Of a DNA stretch of 7,177 nt, positions 1 through 5,777 are shown piece by piece. Under the pieces are notes generated by a model. It did no database searches, had not been told where the DNA came from, and saw only the letters and a program-made list of their open reading frames with translations. The position numbers were made by a program, and so were the translations under genes. Origin of the DNA: Bacillota bacterium (lineage in GTDB: Bacteria > Bacillota > Clostridia > Clostridiales > Caloramatoraceae). The stretch is taken from the NCBI GenBank assembly GCA_023389275.1, contig JAEWEN010000122.1:1-7177 (forward strand). The letters are read 5' to 3'. Within the stretch, counting starts at the first letter, position 1; every line of letters begins with the position of its first letter.

Positions 1-257
1 TAGAACATTCAGATGAAGAAGGTCCTTTAAAAGAAGGTCTTAACATGACTCTGAAAATGTTTAAAGATATATTAGAAAAAGAGGGTGTTACAGAAATACC
101 ATCACTTGGAGAAAAGTTTGATCCTAATATACATAATGCAGTAATGCACATTGAAGATGAATCTTTTGGAGAAAGTGAAGTTATTGAGGTATTTTTAAAA
201 GGATACCAACATAAGGACAAAGTTATTCGCCATAGCATGGTAAAGGTTGCAAACTAA
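1..257 (+). CDS. grpE: GrpE, nucleotide exchange factor of DnaK (3' part only)
   Basis: This is the C-terminal part of cytoplasmic GrpE, which releases ADP from DnaK so that it can rebind ATP and let go of its client. The reading frame is open from the left edge (first complete codon at 3-5), so the gene starts outside the window. About 84 residues remain. They cover the end of the long dimerising helix and the C-terminal beta domain that contacts the DnaK ATPase domain. The family signature is visible: FDPNIHNAVM, a spacer, then GYQHKDKVIRHSMVKVAN at the extreme C terminus, which is where GrpE proteins end. The stop codon lies 49 bases before dnaK, and I see no terminator between them, so the two are very likely co-transcribed. 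The ATG at 45-47 is an internal methionine, not a start: it has no Shine-Dalgarno sequence and the residues before it fit GrpE. Identity is secure; only the missing 5' part limits the entry. Confidence 0.95.
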   Translation, partial: EHSDEEGPLKEGLNMTLKMFKDILEKEGVTEIPSLGEKFDPNIHNAVMHIEDESFGESEVIEVFLKGYQHKDKVIRHSMVKVAN

Positions 258-306
258 CTAAAAAATATAGATTTAAAACTTTAGCATTTTAAGGAGGAAA
301 TATTTT

Positions 307-2136
307 ATGAGTAAAATAATAGGAATAGACTTAGGAACAACAAACTCATGTGTAGCTGTTATGGAAGGTGGAGAGCCAGTTGTAATAGCTAACTCAGAGG
401 GAGGAAGAACTACTCCTTCAGTTGTAGGATTTAAAGCAGATGGTGAAAGAATAGTAGGGCAAGTTGCTAAAAGACAGGCAATTACAAACCCTGATAAAAC
501 AATAATGTCAATAAAAAGATATATGGGTACAGACCATAAAGTAAATATAGATGGAAAAGATTATTCACCACAAGAACTTTCAGCTATGATTTTAAGCAAG
601 CTTAAAGCAGATGCTGAAAGTTACCTTGGAGAAACAGTTACAGATGCTGTAATTACAGTACCTGCATACTTTAATGACAGTGAAAGACAAGCGACTAAAG
701 ATGCTGGAAAAATAGCAGGTCTTAATGTTCAAAGAATTATAAACGAGCCAACAGCAGCATCACTTGCTTATGGATTAGACAAAGGAGAAGGAAACCACAA
801 AATACTTATATATGACCTAGGTGGAGGTACATTTGACGTATCAATACTTGAAATAGGTGATGGAGTATTTGAAGTTTTAGCTACTCATGGAGATACTAAA
901 CTTGGTGGAGATGACTTTGACGATAGAATAATAGAGCATCTTGCAAGTACTTTTAAAAATGATACTGGAATAGACTTAAAACAAGACAATATGGCTATGC
1001 AAAGACTAAAAGAAGCTGCTGAGAAAGCAAAAATAGAGCTTTCATCACTTTCATCAACTGAAATTAATCTACCATTTATATCAGTTGATCAAACAGGACC
1101 TAAACACTTAAATATTAACTTAACTAAAGCTAAGTTTGATGAGTTAACAGCAGATCTTGTAAAGAGAACTTTAATTCCAATAGAAAACTCTCTAAAAGAT
1201 GCTGGACTTTCACTAAGCGATATTGAAAAAGTTGTTTTAGTTGGAGGATCTACAAGAATACCAGCTGTACAAGAAGCTGTTAAAAACTATACAGGAAAAG
1301 AGCCTTCAAAAGGTGTTAACCCAGATGAGTGTGTTGCACTAGGAGCTGCTATTCAAGCAGGTGTTTTAACTGGAGATGTTAAAGACGTTTTACTACTAGA
1401 CGTTACACCACTTTCACTTGGAATAGAAACATTAGGTGGAGTTGCTACTCCTTTAATAGAAAGAAATACAACTATACCAACTAAGAAAAGCCAAGTGTTC
1501 TCAACAGCAGCAGATGGTCAAACATCAGTTGAGATTCATGTTGTTCAAGGTGAGAGACAAATGGCAGCTGATAATAAATCACTTGGTAAGTTCCAACTTT
1601 CAGGAATTGCACCAGCTCCAAGAGGAATTCCTCAAATAGAAGTAACATTTGATATAGATGCTAACGGTATTGTAAATGTATCAGCAGAAGATAAAGCAAC
1701 AGGTAAAAAAGCAGATATAACAATTACTGCATCAACTAACCTTTCAGATGATGAAGTTAAAAAAGCTGTTGAAGATGCTGAAAAATATGCTGAAGAAGAT
1801 AAAAAGAGAAAAGAATCTATTGAAGTTAAAAATACTGCAGAGTCAATGGTATATCAAACAGAAAATGCTCTTAAAGAGTTAGGAGATAAAATCTCAGCTG
1901 ATGAAAAATCAGAAATAGAAGCTAAAGTAGCTACTTTAAAAGAAAAACTTCAAGGAGAAGATTTAGAAGCTATAAAAGCTGCTAATGAAGACCTTACTAA
2001 GAAATTCTATGAGATTTCAGCTAAAATGTACCAACAAGCAGGTGGAGATGCTCAAGGAGCAGCAGGATTTGATCCAAACCAAGCACCTGGTAACGATGGT
2101 GAAATAAATGCTGACTTTGATGTAAAGGATAAATAG
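307..2136 (+). CDS. dnaK: Chaperone protein DnaK (Hsp70)
   Basis: This cytoplasmic Hsp70 binds exposed hydrophobic segments of unfolded proteins in a cycle driven by ATP, DnaJ and GrpE. At 609 residues it is full length for a Firmicute DnaK. The N-terminal ATPase domain (about 1-360) has the phosphate-1 loop IDLGTTNS (7-14), catalytic Lys70, NEPTAA (146-151), the phosphate-2 motif YDLGGGTFD (169-177, with Thr175 aligning with E. coli Thr199) and the adenosine motif LVGGSTRIP (311-319). The conserved linker VLLLD is at 361-365. The beta-sandwich peptide-binding domain follows to about 480, then the helical lid (about 480-575) and a Gly/Ala/Gln-rich tail ending in DFDVKDK. Compared with E. coli it lacks about 24 residues after position 75, as is usual in Gram-positives. 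An AAGGAGG ribosome-binding site (291-297) lies nine bases before the ATG. Nothing is missing from the motifs, and the role is certain by family. Confidence 0.99.
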   Translation: MSKIIGIDLGTTNSCVAVMEGGEPVVIANSEGGRTTPSVVGFKADGERIVGQVAKRQAITNPDKTIMSIKRYMGTDHKVNIDGKDYSPQELSAMILSKLKADAESYLGETVTDAVITVPAYFNDSERQATKDAGKIAGLNVQRIINEPTAASLAYGLDKGEGNHKILIYDLGGGTFDVSILEIGDGVFEVLATHGDTKLGGDDFDDRIIEHLASTFKNDTGIDLKQDNMAMQRLKEAAEKAKIELSSLSSTEINLPFISVDQTGPKHLNINLTKAKFDELTADLVKRTLIPIENSLKDAGLSLSDIEKVVLVGGSTRIPAVQEAVKNYTGKEPSKGVNPDECVALGAAIQAGVLTGDVKDVLLLDVTPLSLGIETLGGVATPLIERNTTIPTKKSQVFSTAADGQTSVEIHVVQGERQMAADNKSLGKFQLSGIAPAPRGIPQIEVTFDIDANGIVNVSAEDKATGKKADITITASTNLSDDEVKKAVEDAEKYAEEDKKRKESIEVKNTAESMVYQTENALKELGDKISADEKSEIEAKVATLKEKLQGEDLEAIKAANEDLTKKFYEISAKMYQQAGGDAQGAAGFDPNQAPGNDGEINADFDVKDK

Positions 2137-2145
2137 GAAAAAGGA

Positions 2146-2169
2146 TAAGGAGGGAATTATCCCTCCTTA
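2146..2169 (+). promoter_or_regulatory. Intercistronic hairpin between dnaK and dnaJ
   Basis: A perfect 9-bp inverted repeat (TAAGGAGGG at 2146-2154 and CCCTCCTTA at 2161-2169) starts ten bases after the dnaK stop. One more A-T pair (2155/2160) gives a 10-bp stem with a four-base loop. No T-run follows, so it is not an intrinsic terminator. The left arm is a near-ideal Shine-Dalgarno sequence that serves no start codon here; the right arm resembles the 3' end of 16S rRNA. Possible roles, all inferred, are protection or processing of the dnaK mRNA end, or tuning of dnaJ translation. The dnaJ ribosome-binding site itself lies outside the stem. Confidence 0.7.
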
Positions 2170-2193
2170 ACTAATGTTTAAGGTGGTGAATGT

Positions 2194-3324
2194 ATGGCAA
2201 ATAAAGATTACTATTCTGTATTAGGACTAGAAAAAGGTGCAAGTGAAGATGAAATTAAAAAGGCTTTTAGAAAGCTTGCGATAAAATATCACCCAGATAA
2301 AAATAAGGGAAACAAAGAAGCAGAAGATAAATTTAAAGAAATAAATGAAGCATATCAAGTTTTATCAAACCCTGAGAAGAAAGCAAGATATGATCAATAT
2401 GGAACAGCAGACTTTGATGGTTCTGGATTTGGAGCAGGTGGATTTGAAGGATTTGGTGGCTTTGGAGACATATTTGGAGATATATTTGATATGTTTGGTG
2501 GTTCATCAAGAGCACCTAAAAACGGACCTAAAAGAGGAAATGATCTTGAAACTACAGTTACATTAACATTTGAAGAAGCTGCATTTGGAGTTAAAAAAGA
2601 AATTGATATATATAGAGATGATATATGTGGCGACTGTAATGGTTCAGGGGCAGCTAAAGGAACTACAACTAAAACATGTACAAAATGCGGTGGTTCTGGA
2701 CAGGTTCAGGTTCAAAGAAATACTCCATTTGGTAGCTTTGTAAGTGTTGCAACTTGTGATGCTTGTGGAGGAGAAGGAAAGCAAATAGAAACTCCTTGTA
2801 GTACTTGTCGTGGTAAAGGAAGAGTTAGAAAAAATAAAGTTATAACTATTAACATACCAGCAGGAGTTGATAATGGAAACACAATTCCTTTAAGAGGACA
2901 AGGTGAGCCAGGATATAAAGGGGGACCTTCAGGAGACCTTTATATTAATATAAGAGTTAGAAATCATAGTACATTTAGAAGAAGAGGCACAGATATTTTC
3001 TGTGAGGTTCCTATTTCAATTGTTAAAGCTTCTTTAGGTGGAGAAATTGAAATACCAACACTTACTGGAAAGAGAAAACAAAAAATAGAACCAGGTACAC
3101 AGCCAGGAAAGGTACTTAAAATTAAAGGTGAGGGAATCCAAAATGTAAGAGGAAGTGGAAAAGGAGACCTTTATGCAGAGATTAAAGTGGAAGTACCAAC
3201 TAAGTTAAATAGCAAGCAAAAAGATTTGCTTGAAAAACTAGCAGAAGAATTTGGAGAAAATGTAGACGGAAAAAAATCTTTTATAGAGCATGTAAAAGAT
3301 GCATTTCATGGAAAAGAAGAGTAA
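2194..3324 (+). CDS. dnaJ: Chaperone protein DnaJ (Hsp40, class I)
   Basis: This co-chaperone delivers unfolded proteins to DnaK and stimulates its ATPase. It is full length at 376 residues, with the complete class I layout. The J domain (about 4-70) carries the HPD motif at 33-35. A Gly/Phe-rich region follows (about 75-105), including the DIF repeats around 92-99. The zinc-binding domain has four CxxCxGxG motifs: C145-G152, C162-G169, C188-G195 and C202-G209. The C-terminal substrate-binding and dimerisation domain runs from about 212 to 350. The start is fixed by the MANKDYYSVLGL J-domain opening. Its ribosome-binding site, AGGTG at 2181-2185, is weaker than those of the neighbours, while a better Shine-Dalgarno sequence is buried in the hairpin further upstream. 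This could keep DnaJ output below DnaK, which is an inference. A strong terminator follows directly, so dnaJ ends the chaperone unit. Confidence 0.99.
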   Translation: MANKDYYSVLGLEKGASEDEIKKAFRKLAIKYHPDKNKGNKEAEDKFKEINEAYQVLSNPEKKARYDQYGTADFDGSGFGAGGFEGFGGFGDIFGDIFDMFGGSSRAPKNGPKRGNDLETTVTLTFEEAAFGVKKEIDIYRDDICGDCNGSGAAKGTTTKTCTKCGGSGQVQVQRNTPFGSFVSVATCDACGGEGKQIETPCSTCRGKGRVRKNKVITINIPAGVDNGNTIPLRGQGEPGYKGGPSGDLYINIRVRNHSTFRRRGTDIFCEVPISIVKASLGGEIEIPTLTGKRKQKIEPGTQPGKVLKIKGEGIQNVRGSGKGDLYAEIKVEVPTKLNSKQKDLLEKLAEEFGENVDGKKSFIEHVKDAFHGKEE

Positions 3325-3329
3325 ATTTT

Positions 3330-3366
3330 AACCCCTATGTAACTAAAAAGTTACATAGGGGTTTTT
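3330..3366 (+). terminator. Rho-independent terminator after dnaJ
   Basis: A perfect stem begins six bases after the dnaJ stop. ACCCCTATGTAAC (3331-3343) pairs with GTTACATAGGGGT (3350-3362), extended by T3344-A3349 around an AAAA loop and by A3330-T3363 at the base. A T-run (3362-3366, then a further T-rich stretch) follows on the + strand. The four G-C pairs at the stem base next to the T-run are typical of an efficient intrinsic terminator. It closes the grpE-dnaK-dnaJ unit and separates it from the transporter gene. Confidence 0.95.
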
Positions 3367-3385
3367 ATATTTTTAAAACTTAGCC

Positions 3386-3408
3386 TTAATACATTGACAA
3401 AGTATTAA
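3386..3408. promoter_or_regulatory. Palindromic operator-like site centred on a -35 box
   Basis: Arms TTAATAC (3386-3392) and GTATTAA (3402-3408) are perfect inverted copies. The nine bases between them, ATTGACAAA, are also symmetric except for one A/A pair (3393/3401). The result is a 23-bp near-perfect palindrome about the central A3397. The -35 hexamer TTGACA (3394-3399) lies at its centre, where a bound dimeric regulator would block RNA polymerase. I do not recognise it as a known box: it does not fit the Rex, CcpA cre, Fur/PerR or CIRCE consensus. Its role as an operator is inferred from symmetry and position only. Confidence 0.5.
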
Positions 3409-3420
3409 AAAACTGATAAT
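3394..3420 (+). promoter_or_regulatory. Probable sigma-A promoter of the acetate transporter gene
   Basis: A perfect -35 hexamer TTGACA (3394-3399) is followed by GATAAT (3415-3420), five of six matches to the -10 consensus. The spacer is 15 bases, shorter than the ideal 17, so the promoter may be weak or depend on an activator. It lies between the dnaJ terminator and the transporter ribosome-binding site and faces the transporter gene. An alternative -10 with a 17-base spacer (TAATTT, 3417-3422) fits the consensus less well. Confidence 0.65.
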
Positions 3421-3456
3421 TTTGAAAAGGCTAAATATTTAATTTTAGGAGGATTT

Positions 3457-4065
3457 ATGGAGGAGAAAAAGATAAAAGTTGTAACAGCAGATCCGTCAGC
3501 TTTAGGATTATTTGGACTAGCTGTAATTACATTAGTAGCATCAACTCAAAAGCTAGGAATAACAGAAGGAGTGTCTTTAGTTCTTCCTTGGGCTGTGTTT
3601 TTAGGAGCATCAGCACAACTTTTAGCATGTATTCAAGATTTTAAGCACAACAATACATTTGGAGCAACTGCTTTTGGAGCATATGCATTTTTCTGGTATT
3701 CTATGGGACTTGTTTGGCTTATACAAAATGGAGTTTTAGGAGAGGGTTTAAAATCTTCAATTGATTCTAATCAGTTAGGGGTAGCGTTTTTAGCTTACTT
3801 AATATTTACAATTTATATGACTATAGGAGCTATGGAAACTCACAAGGTATTATTTACAATTTTTGTTCTTATCGACTTTCTATTTTTAGGACTAGCTTTT
3901 AGCTCTTTTGGAATTATGCATAACTTTATGCATAATCTAGCAGGTATTTCTGAGTTTTTAATAGCTATAGTATCTTTTTATGGTTCAGCAGCATCAGTGC
4001 TTAATACACATTTTAATAAAGTAGTATTACCAGTTGGAAAACCATTTGGTATATTTAAGAAATAA
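3457..4065 (+). CDS. Acetate uptake transporter family protein (GPR1/FUN34/YaaH, SatP-like)
   Basis: This small integral membrane protein of 202 residues belongs to the AceTr family, whose members move acetate, succinate or related carboxylates, or act as anion channels. Six hydrophobic segments are visible at about 14-30, 40-60, 70-93, 105-126, 129-150 and 162-184, the family's standard number. The N-terminal signature appears as ADPSALGLFG (11-20), a variant of the usual NPAPLGL. The second conserved stretch is NTFGATAFGAYAFFW (66-80). The short loop before the last helix carries the doubled MHNFMHN (154-160). The start is the first ATG after AGGAGG (3447-3452), only four bases away; no better in-frame start is present. 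The gene is a single-gene unit with its own promoter and terminator. Acetate as substrate fits a fermenting anaerobe that makes or uses acetate, but it is inferred from the family, not shown by the sequence. Confidence 0.88.
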   Translation: MEEKKIKVVTADPSALGLFGLAVITLVASTQKLGITEGVSLVLPWAVFLGASAQLLACIQDFKHNNTFGATAFGAYAFFWYSMGLVWLIQNGVLGEGLKSSIDSNQLGVAFLAYLIFTIYMTIGAMETHKVLFTIFVLIDFLFLGLAFSSFGIMHNFMHNLAGISEFLIAIVSFYGSAASVLNTHFNKVVLPVGKPFGIFKK

Positions 4066-4069
4066 TATT

Positions 4070-4113
4070 AAAAACTAAGGTAAAGATTATATAATCTTTA
4101 CCTTAGTTTTTTT
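4070..4113. terminator. Long perfect-palindrome terminator, possibly bidirectional
   Basis: Bases 4071-4090 and 4091-4110 are perfect reverse complements, extended by A4070-T4111. Allowing for a small loop, this makes a stem of about 19 bp that begins five bases after the transporter stop. Seven Ts (4107-4113) follow on the + strand. On the - strand the stem is followed by five Ts (complement of 4070-4074), so it could also stop transcription coming from the right. No gene on the - strand is visible to need this. The stem is AT-rich apart from the AAGG/CCTT core. Confidence 0.9.
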
Positions 4114-4118
4114 ATAGA

Positions 4119-4147
4119 ATGAAATAATATTGTAATTTTGATATAAT
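4119..4147 (+). promoter_or_regulatory. Extended -10 promoter of the nitroreductase gene
   Basis: A perfect TATAAT (4142-4147) is preceded by TGA (4139-4141), giving the TGn extended -10 form. Exactly 17 bases upstream, ATGAAA (4119-4124) matches four of six positions of the -35 consensus. The site lies just after the transporter terminator and about 32 bases before the nitroreductase start, as expected for a dedicated sigma-A promoter with a short leader. No operator-like symmetry is evident around it. Confidence 0.7.
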
Positions 4148-4179
4148 AATTAGATAAAATAAATTAAGGAAGTGATTAA

Positions 4180-4758
4180 GTGGTGAGAAAGGTTCAATAT
4201 AACATTTTAAGTGAAATAGAAAATAGATGGTCACCAAGGGCATTTAGTAGTGAGAAAATATCAGAAGAAGATATTTTTGCAACATTAGAGGCTGCAAGAC
4301 TTGCACCATCTTGTTATAATGAACAGCCTTGGAGATATATTGTAGCTTATAAAGATGAAGACCTTAATGTTATGAGAGAACTTATAGATAAAGAAAATAG
4401 AGTTTGGGCAGATAATGCACCTGTTTTAATAATGTTTTTATCAAAAAGAAGATTTAAGTATAATTCTCGTGAAAATTATTGGCATATGTTTGATGTTGGA
4501 GCATCATGGGGATACTTAACAATAGAGGCTTCAAGAAGAAATCTTATAACAAGAGGAATTGGAGGATTTAATATGACAAGAGCTAGAAGAATATTAAAGA
4601 TTCCATATAATTATGATATAGTATCAATGGTTGCATTAGGAAAACAAGGAGATAAAAATTCTTTACCTGAAAACCTTAGAGAAAAAGAATATCCATCAGA
4701 TAGAAAGCCTTTAAGTGAAATTTTACATATAGGGAAATTTGATTCTGATAAAGAATAA
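4180..4758 (+). CDS. Nitroreductase family protein (FMN-dependent oxidoreductase)
   Basis: This 192-residue cytoplasmic flavoprotein belongs to the nitroreductase superfamily, whose members use NAD(P)H to reduce nitroaromatics, quinones or other acceptors through FMN, usually as homodimers. The FMN-phosphate motif is RWSPRAF (16-22). It is followed by the conserved helix EAARLAPSCYNEQPWRYIV (37-55, with Ser44, Asn47, Gln49 and Pro50), then GIGGFN (126-131) and the C-terminal VALGKQG (151-157) that closes over the flavin. The length is normal for the short members of the family. Translation starts at GTG 4180 or the tandem GTG 4183; an in-frame stop at 4177-4179 rules out anything earlier. The ribosome-binding site is AAGGAAGTGA (4166-4175). 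It has its own promoter, and no terminator follows, so transcripts may run on into prmA. The physiological substrate cannot be told from the sequence. Confidence 0.9.
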   Translation: MVRKVQYNILSEIENRWSPRAFSSEKISEEDIFATLEAARLAPSCYNEQPWRYIVAYKDEDLNVMRELIDKENRVWADNAPVLIMFLSKRRFKYNSRENYWHMFDVGASWGYLTIEASRRNLITRGIGGFNMTRARRILKIPYNYDIVSMVALGKQGDKNSLPENLREKEYPSDRKPLSEILHIGKFDSDKE

Positions 4759-4761
4759 TAC

Positions 4762-4790
4762 TTTTTCCATAAAAATAATTAATGTATAAT
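4762..4790 (+). promoter_or_regulatory. Possible promoter upstream of prmA
   Basis: TATAAT (4785-4790), directly preceded by TG (4783-4784), is a perfect -10 hexamer in the gap between the nitroreductase stop and prmA. No good -35 is present; TTTCCA (4764-4769, four of six matches but a 15-base spacer) is the best candidate. In such AT-rich DNA a TATAAT can arise by chance. Its intergenic position 36 bases before the probable prmA start makes it a reasonable start for the prmA-rsmE-mtaB unit, in addition to read-through from the nitroreductase gene. Confidence 0.5.
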
Positions 4791-4810
4791 ATAAGTTTAT
4801 AAAGAAAGTT

Positions 4811-4816
4811 AAGGAG
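4811..4816 (+). promoter_or_regulatory. Ribosome-binding site that decides the prmA start
   Basis: AAGGAG at 4811-4816 runs directly into an ATG at 4817 with no spacer, so that ATG cannot be served by it. The in-frame TTG at 4826 lies nine bases after the motif, a normal distance. This points to TTG as the initiation codon of prmA. Confidence 0.75.
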
Positions 4817-4825
4817 ATGAAAGTT

Positions 4826-5767
4826 TTGGACGGAAAATGGTTCGAAGTAAAAGTTGTAACTATAAGTGAAGCAGTTGAGCCGATATCAGGTATTTTTTAT
4901 AGTTTAGATGTTAAAGGTGTATCTATAGAAGATGCTAATGATATGAAAATAAAAGAAGAAAACAAACTATGTTGGGATATTGCTGATGTTAATATTTTTG
5001 AGTTTGGAAAAGATGCTGCTGTTGTTAGAGGATACTTTAATGAAAGCGAAGATATGGATGAAACTATAAAATATATAGAAGATAAAATAGAAGACCTAAA
5101 AAGTATAGGAATAGATGTAGGTAGAGGATTAGTCACTACAAAAAACGTTTATCAAGAAGACTGGGCTACTTCATGGAAAAAATACTATAAACCACTTAGA
5201 ATAGGGAATAAAATATTAATTAAACCTATTTGGGAGCAAGCAGAAGCTAAAGAAGGAGATATTGTTGTAGAACTTGACCCAGGAATGGCTTTTGGTACAG
5301 GAACACATGAAACTACTTCTATGTGTGTGGAACTTTTAGAAAAATATTTAAAAGAAAATCATACTGTTTTTGATATTGGAACAGGTTCAGGTATACTTTC
5401 TATTGTATCATCAAAGCTTGGTGCTAAAAATGTTGTAGGTGTTGACCTTGATAAAGTAGCTGTAGAGTCAGCTAAGGAAAATGTAGCATTTAATAAAGTT
5501 GGAAATGTAGAAATTTTACATGGAGATTTAGTAGAGGTTATTGAAGGAAAAGCAGATATTGTAGTTGCAAATATCATAGCTGAGGTTATTGTTTATCTAA
5601 CAAGTATTGTAAAGCCATTTATAAAAGAAGATGGATATTTTATAACATCAGGAATAATAAAAGATAGAAAACAAGATATTTTAAATGCTTTAGAGAAAGA
5701 TGGATTTAAAGTAATTGAAATAACAGAAAAAGGTGAGTGGGTAGCTATAGCAGCAAAGCCTATATAA
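4826..5767 (+). CDS. prmA: Ribosomal protein L11 methyltransferase PrmA
   Basis: PrmA is a cytoplasmic SAM-dependent methyltransferase that methylates ribosomal protein L11, classically the N-terminal amine and two lysines. From the TTG start it has 313 residues, the usual length. The N-terminal L11-recognition domain opens with DGKWFEVKVVTISEAVEPIS and includes EDWATSWKKYY (112-122). The catalytic domain has the PrmA signature DPGMAFGTGTHETT (151-164), the SAM-binding glycine loop DIGTGSGIL (183-191), acidic GVDLD (205-209) and the ANIIAE motif (248-253). TTG 4826 is preferred to ATG 4817 because the ATG abuts the Shine-Dalgarno sequence and because family members begin only a few residues before the KW-x-E segment. 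rsmE starts 10 bases after the stop, and its ribosome-binding site overlaps that stop. prmA follows dnaJ in C. acetobutylicum; here two genes intervene. Confidence 0.96.
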   Translation: MDGKWFEVKVVTISEAVEPISGIFYSLDVKGVSIEDANDMKIKEENKLCWDIADVNIFEFGKDAAVVRGYFNESEDMDETIKYIEDKIEDLKSIGIDVGRGLVTTKNVYQEDWATSWKKYYKPLRIGNKILIKPIWEQAEAKEGDIVVELDPGMAFGTGTHETTSMCVELLEKYLKENHTVFDIGTGSGILSIVSSKLGAKNVVGVDLDKVAVESAKENVAFNKVGNVEILHGDLVEVIEGKADIVVANIIAEVIVYLTSIVKPFIKEDGYFITSGIIKDRKQDILNALEKDGFKVIEITEKGEWVAIAAKPI

Positions 5768-5777
5768 GGAGAATAAT

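Larger units (their letters stand above)
3380..3434. repeat. 8-bp inverted repeat flanking the transporter promoter
   Basis: TTAGCCTT (3380-3387) and AAGGCTAA (3427-3434) are perfect inverted copies, 39 bases apart, one on each side of the -35/-10 pair. The right copy falls at about the expected transcription start, so the two cannot pair in the mRNA; any role would be at the DNA level, for example paired operator half-sites. The left copy overlaps the TTAATAC palindrome by two bases. The arms are short enough that chance is a real possibility. Confidence 0.35.

Noticed and set aside
45..257. A separate 70-residue protein starting at ATG 45
   Set aside because: The same frame is open to the left edge and encodes GrpE; the ATG is an internal methionine without a ribosome-binding site.
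247..271. TTGCAA and TATAGA as a possible dnaK promoter
   Set aside because: The spacer is only 13 bases and the -35 lies inside the end of grpE; co-transcription with grpE explains dnaK better.
279..300. TTAGCA just before dnaK, like the left half of a CIRCE operator
   Set aside because: Only six bases match and there is no GAGTGCTAA partner at the required spacing; the HrcA site is expected upstream of the operon, outside this window.
2333..2566. Small overlapping open frames on both strands inside dnaJ
   Set aside because: They are shadows of the Gly/Phe-rich coding region, without ribosome-binding sites or recognisable protein features.
3418..3432. AATTTTGAAAA as a CodY box before the transporter gene
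   Set aside because: Aligned without a gap to the 15-bp consensus it has five mismatches, too many to claim in AT-rich DNA.
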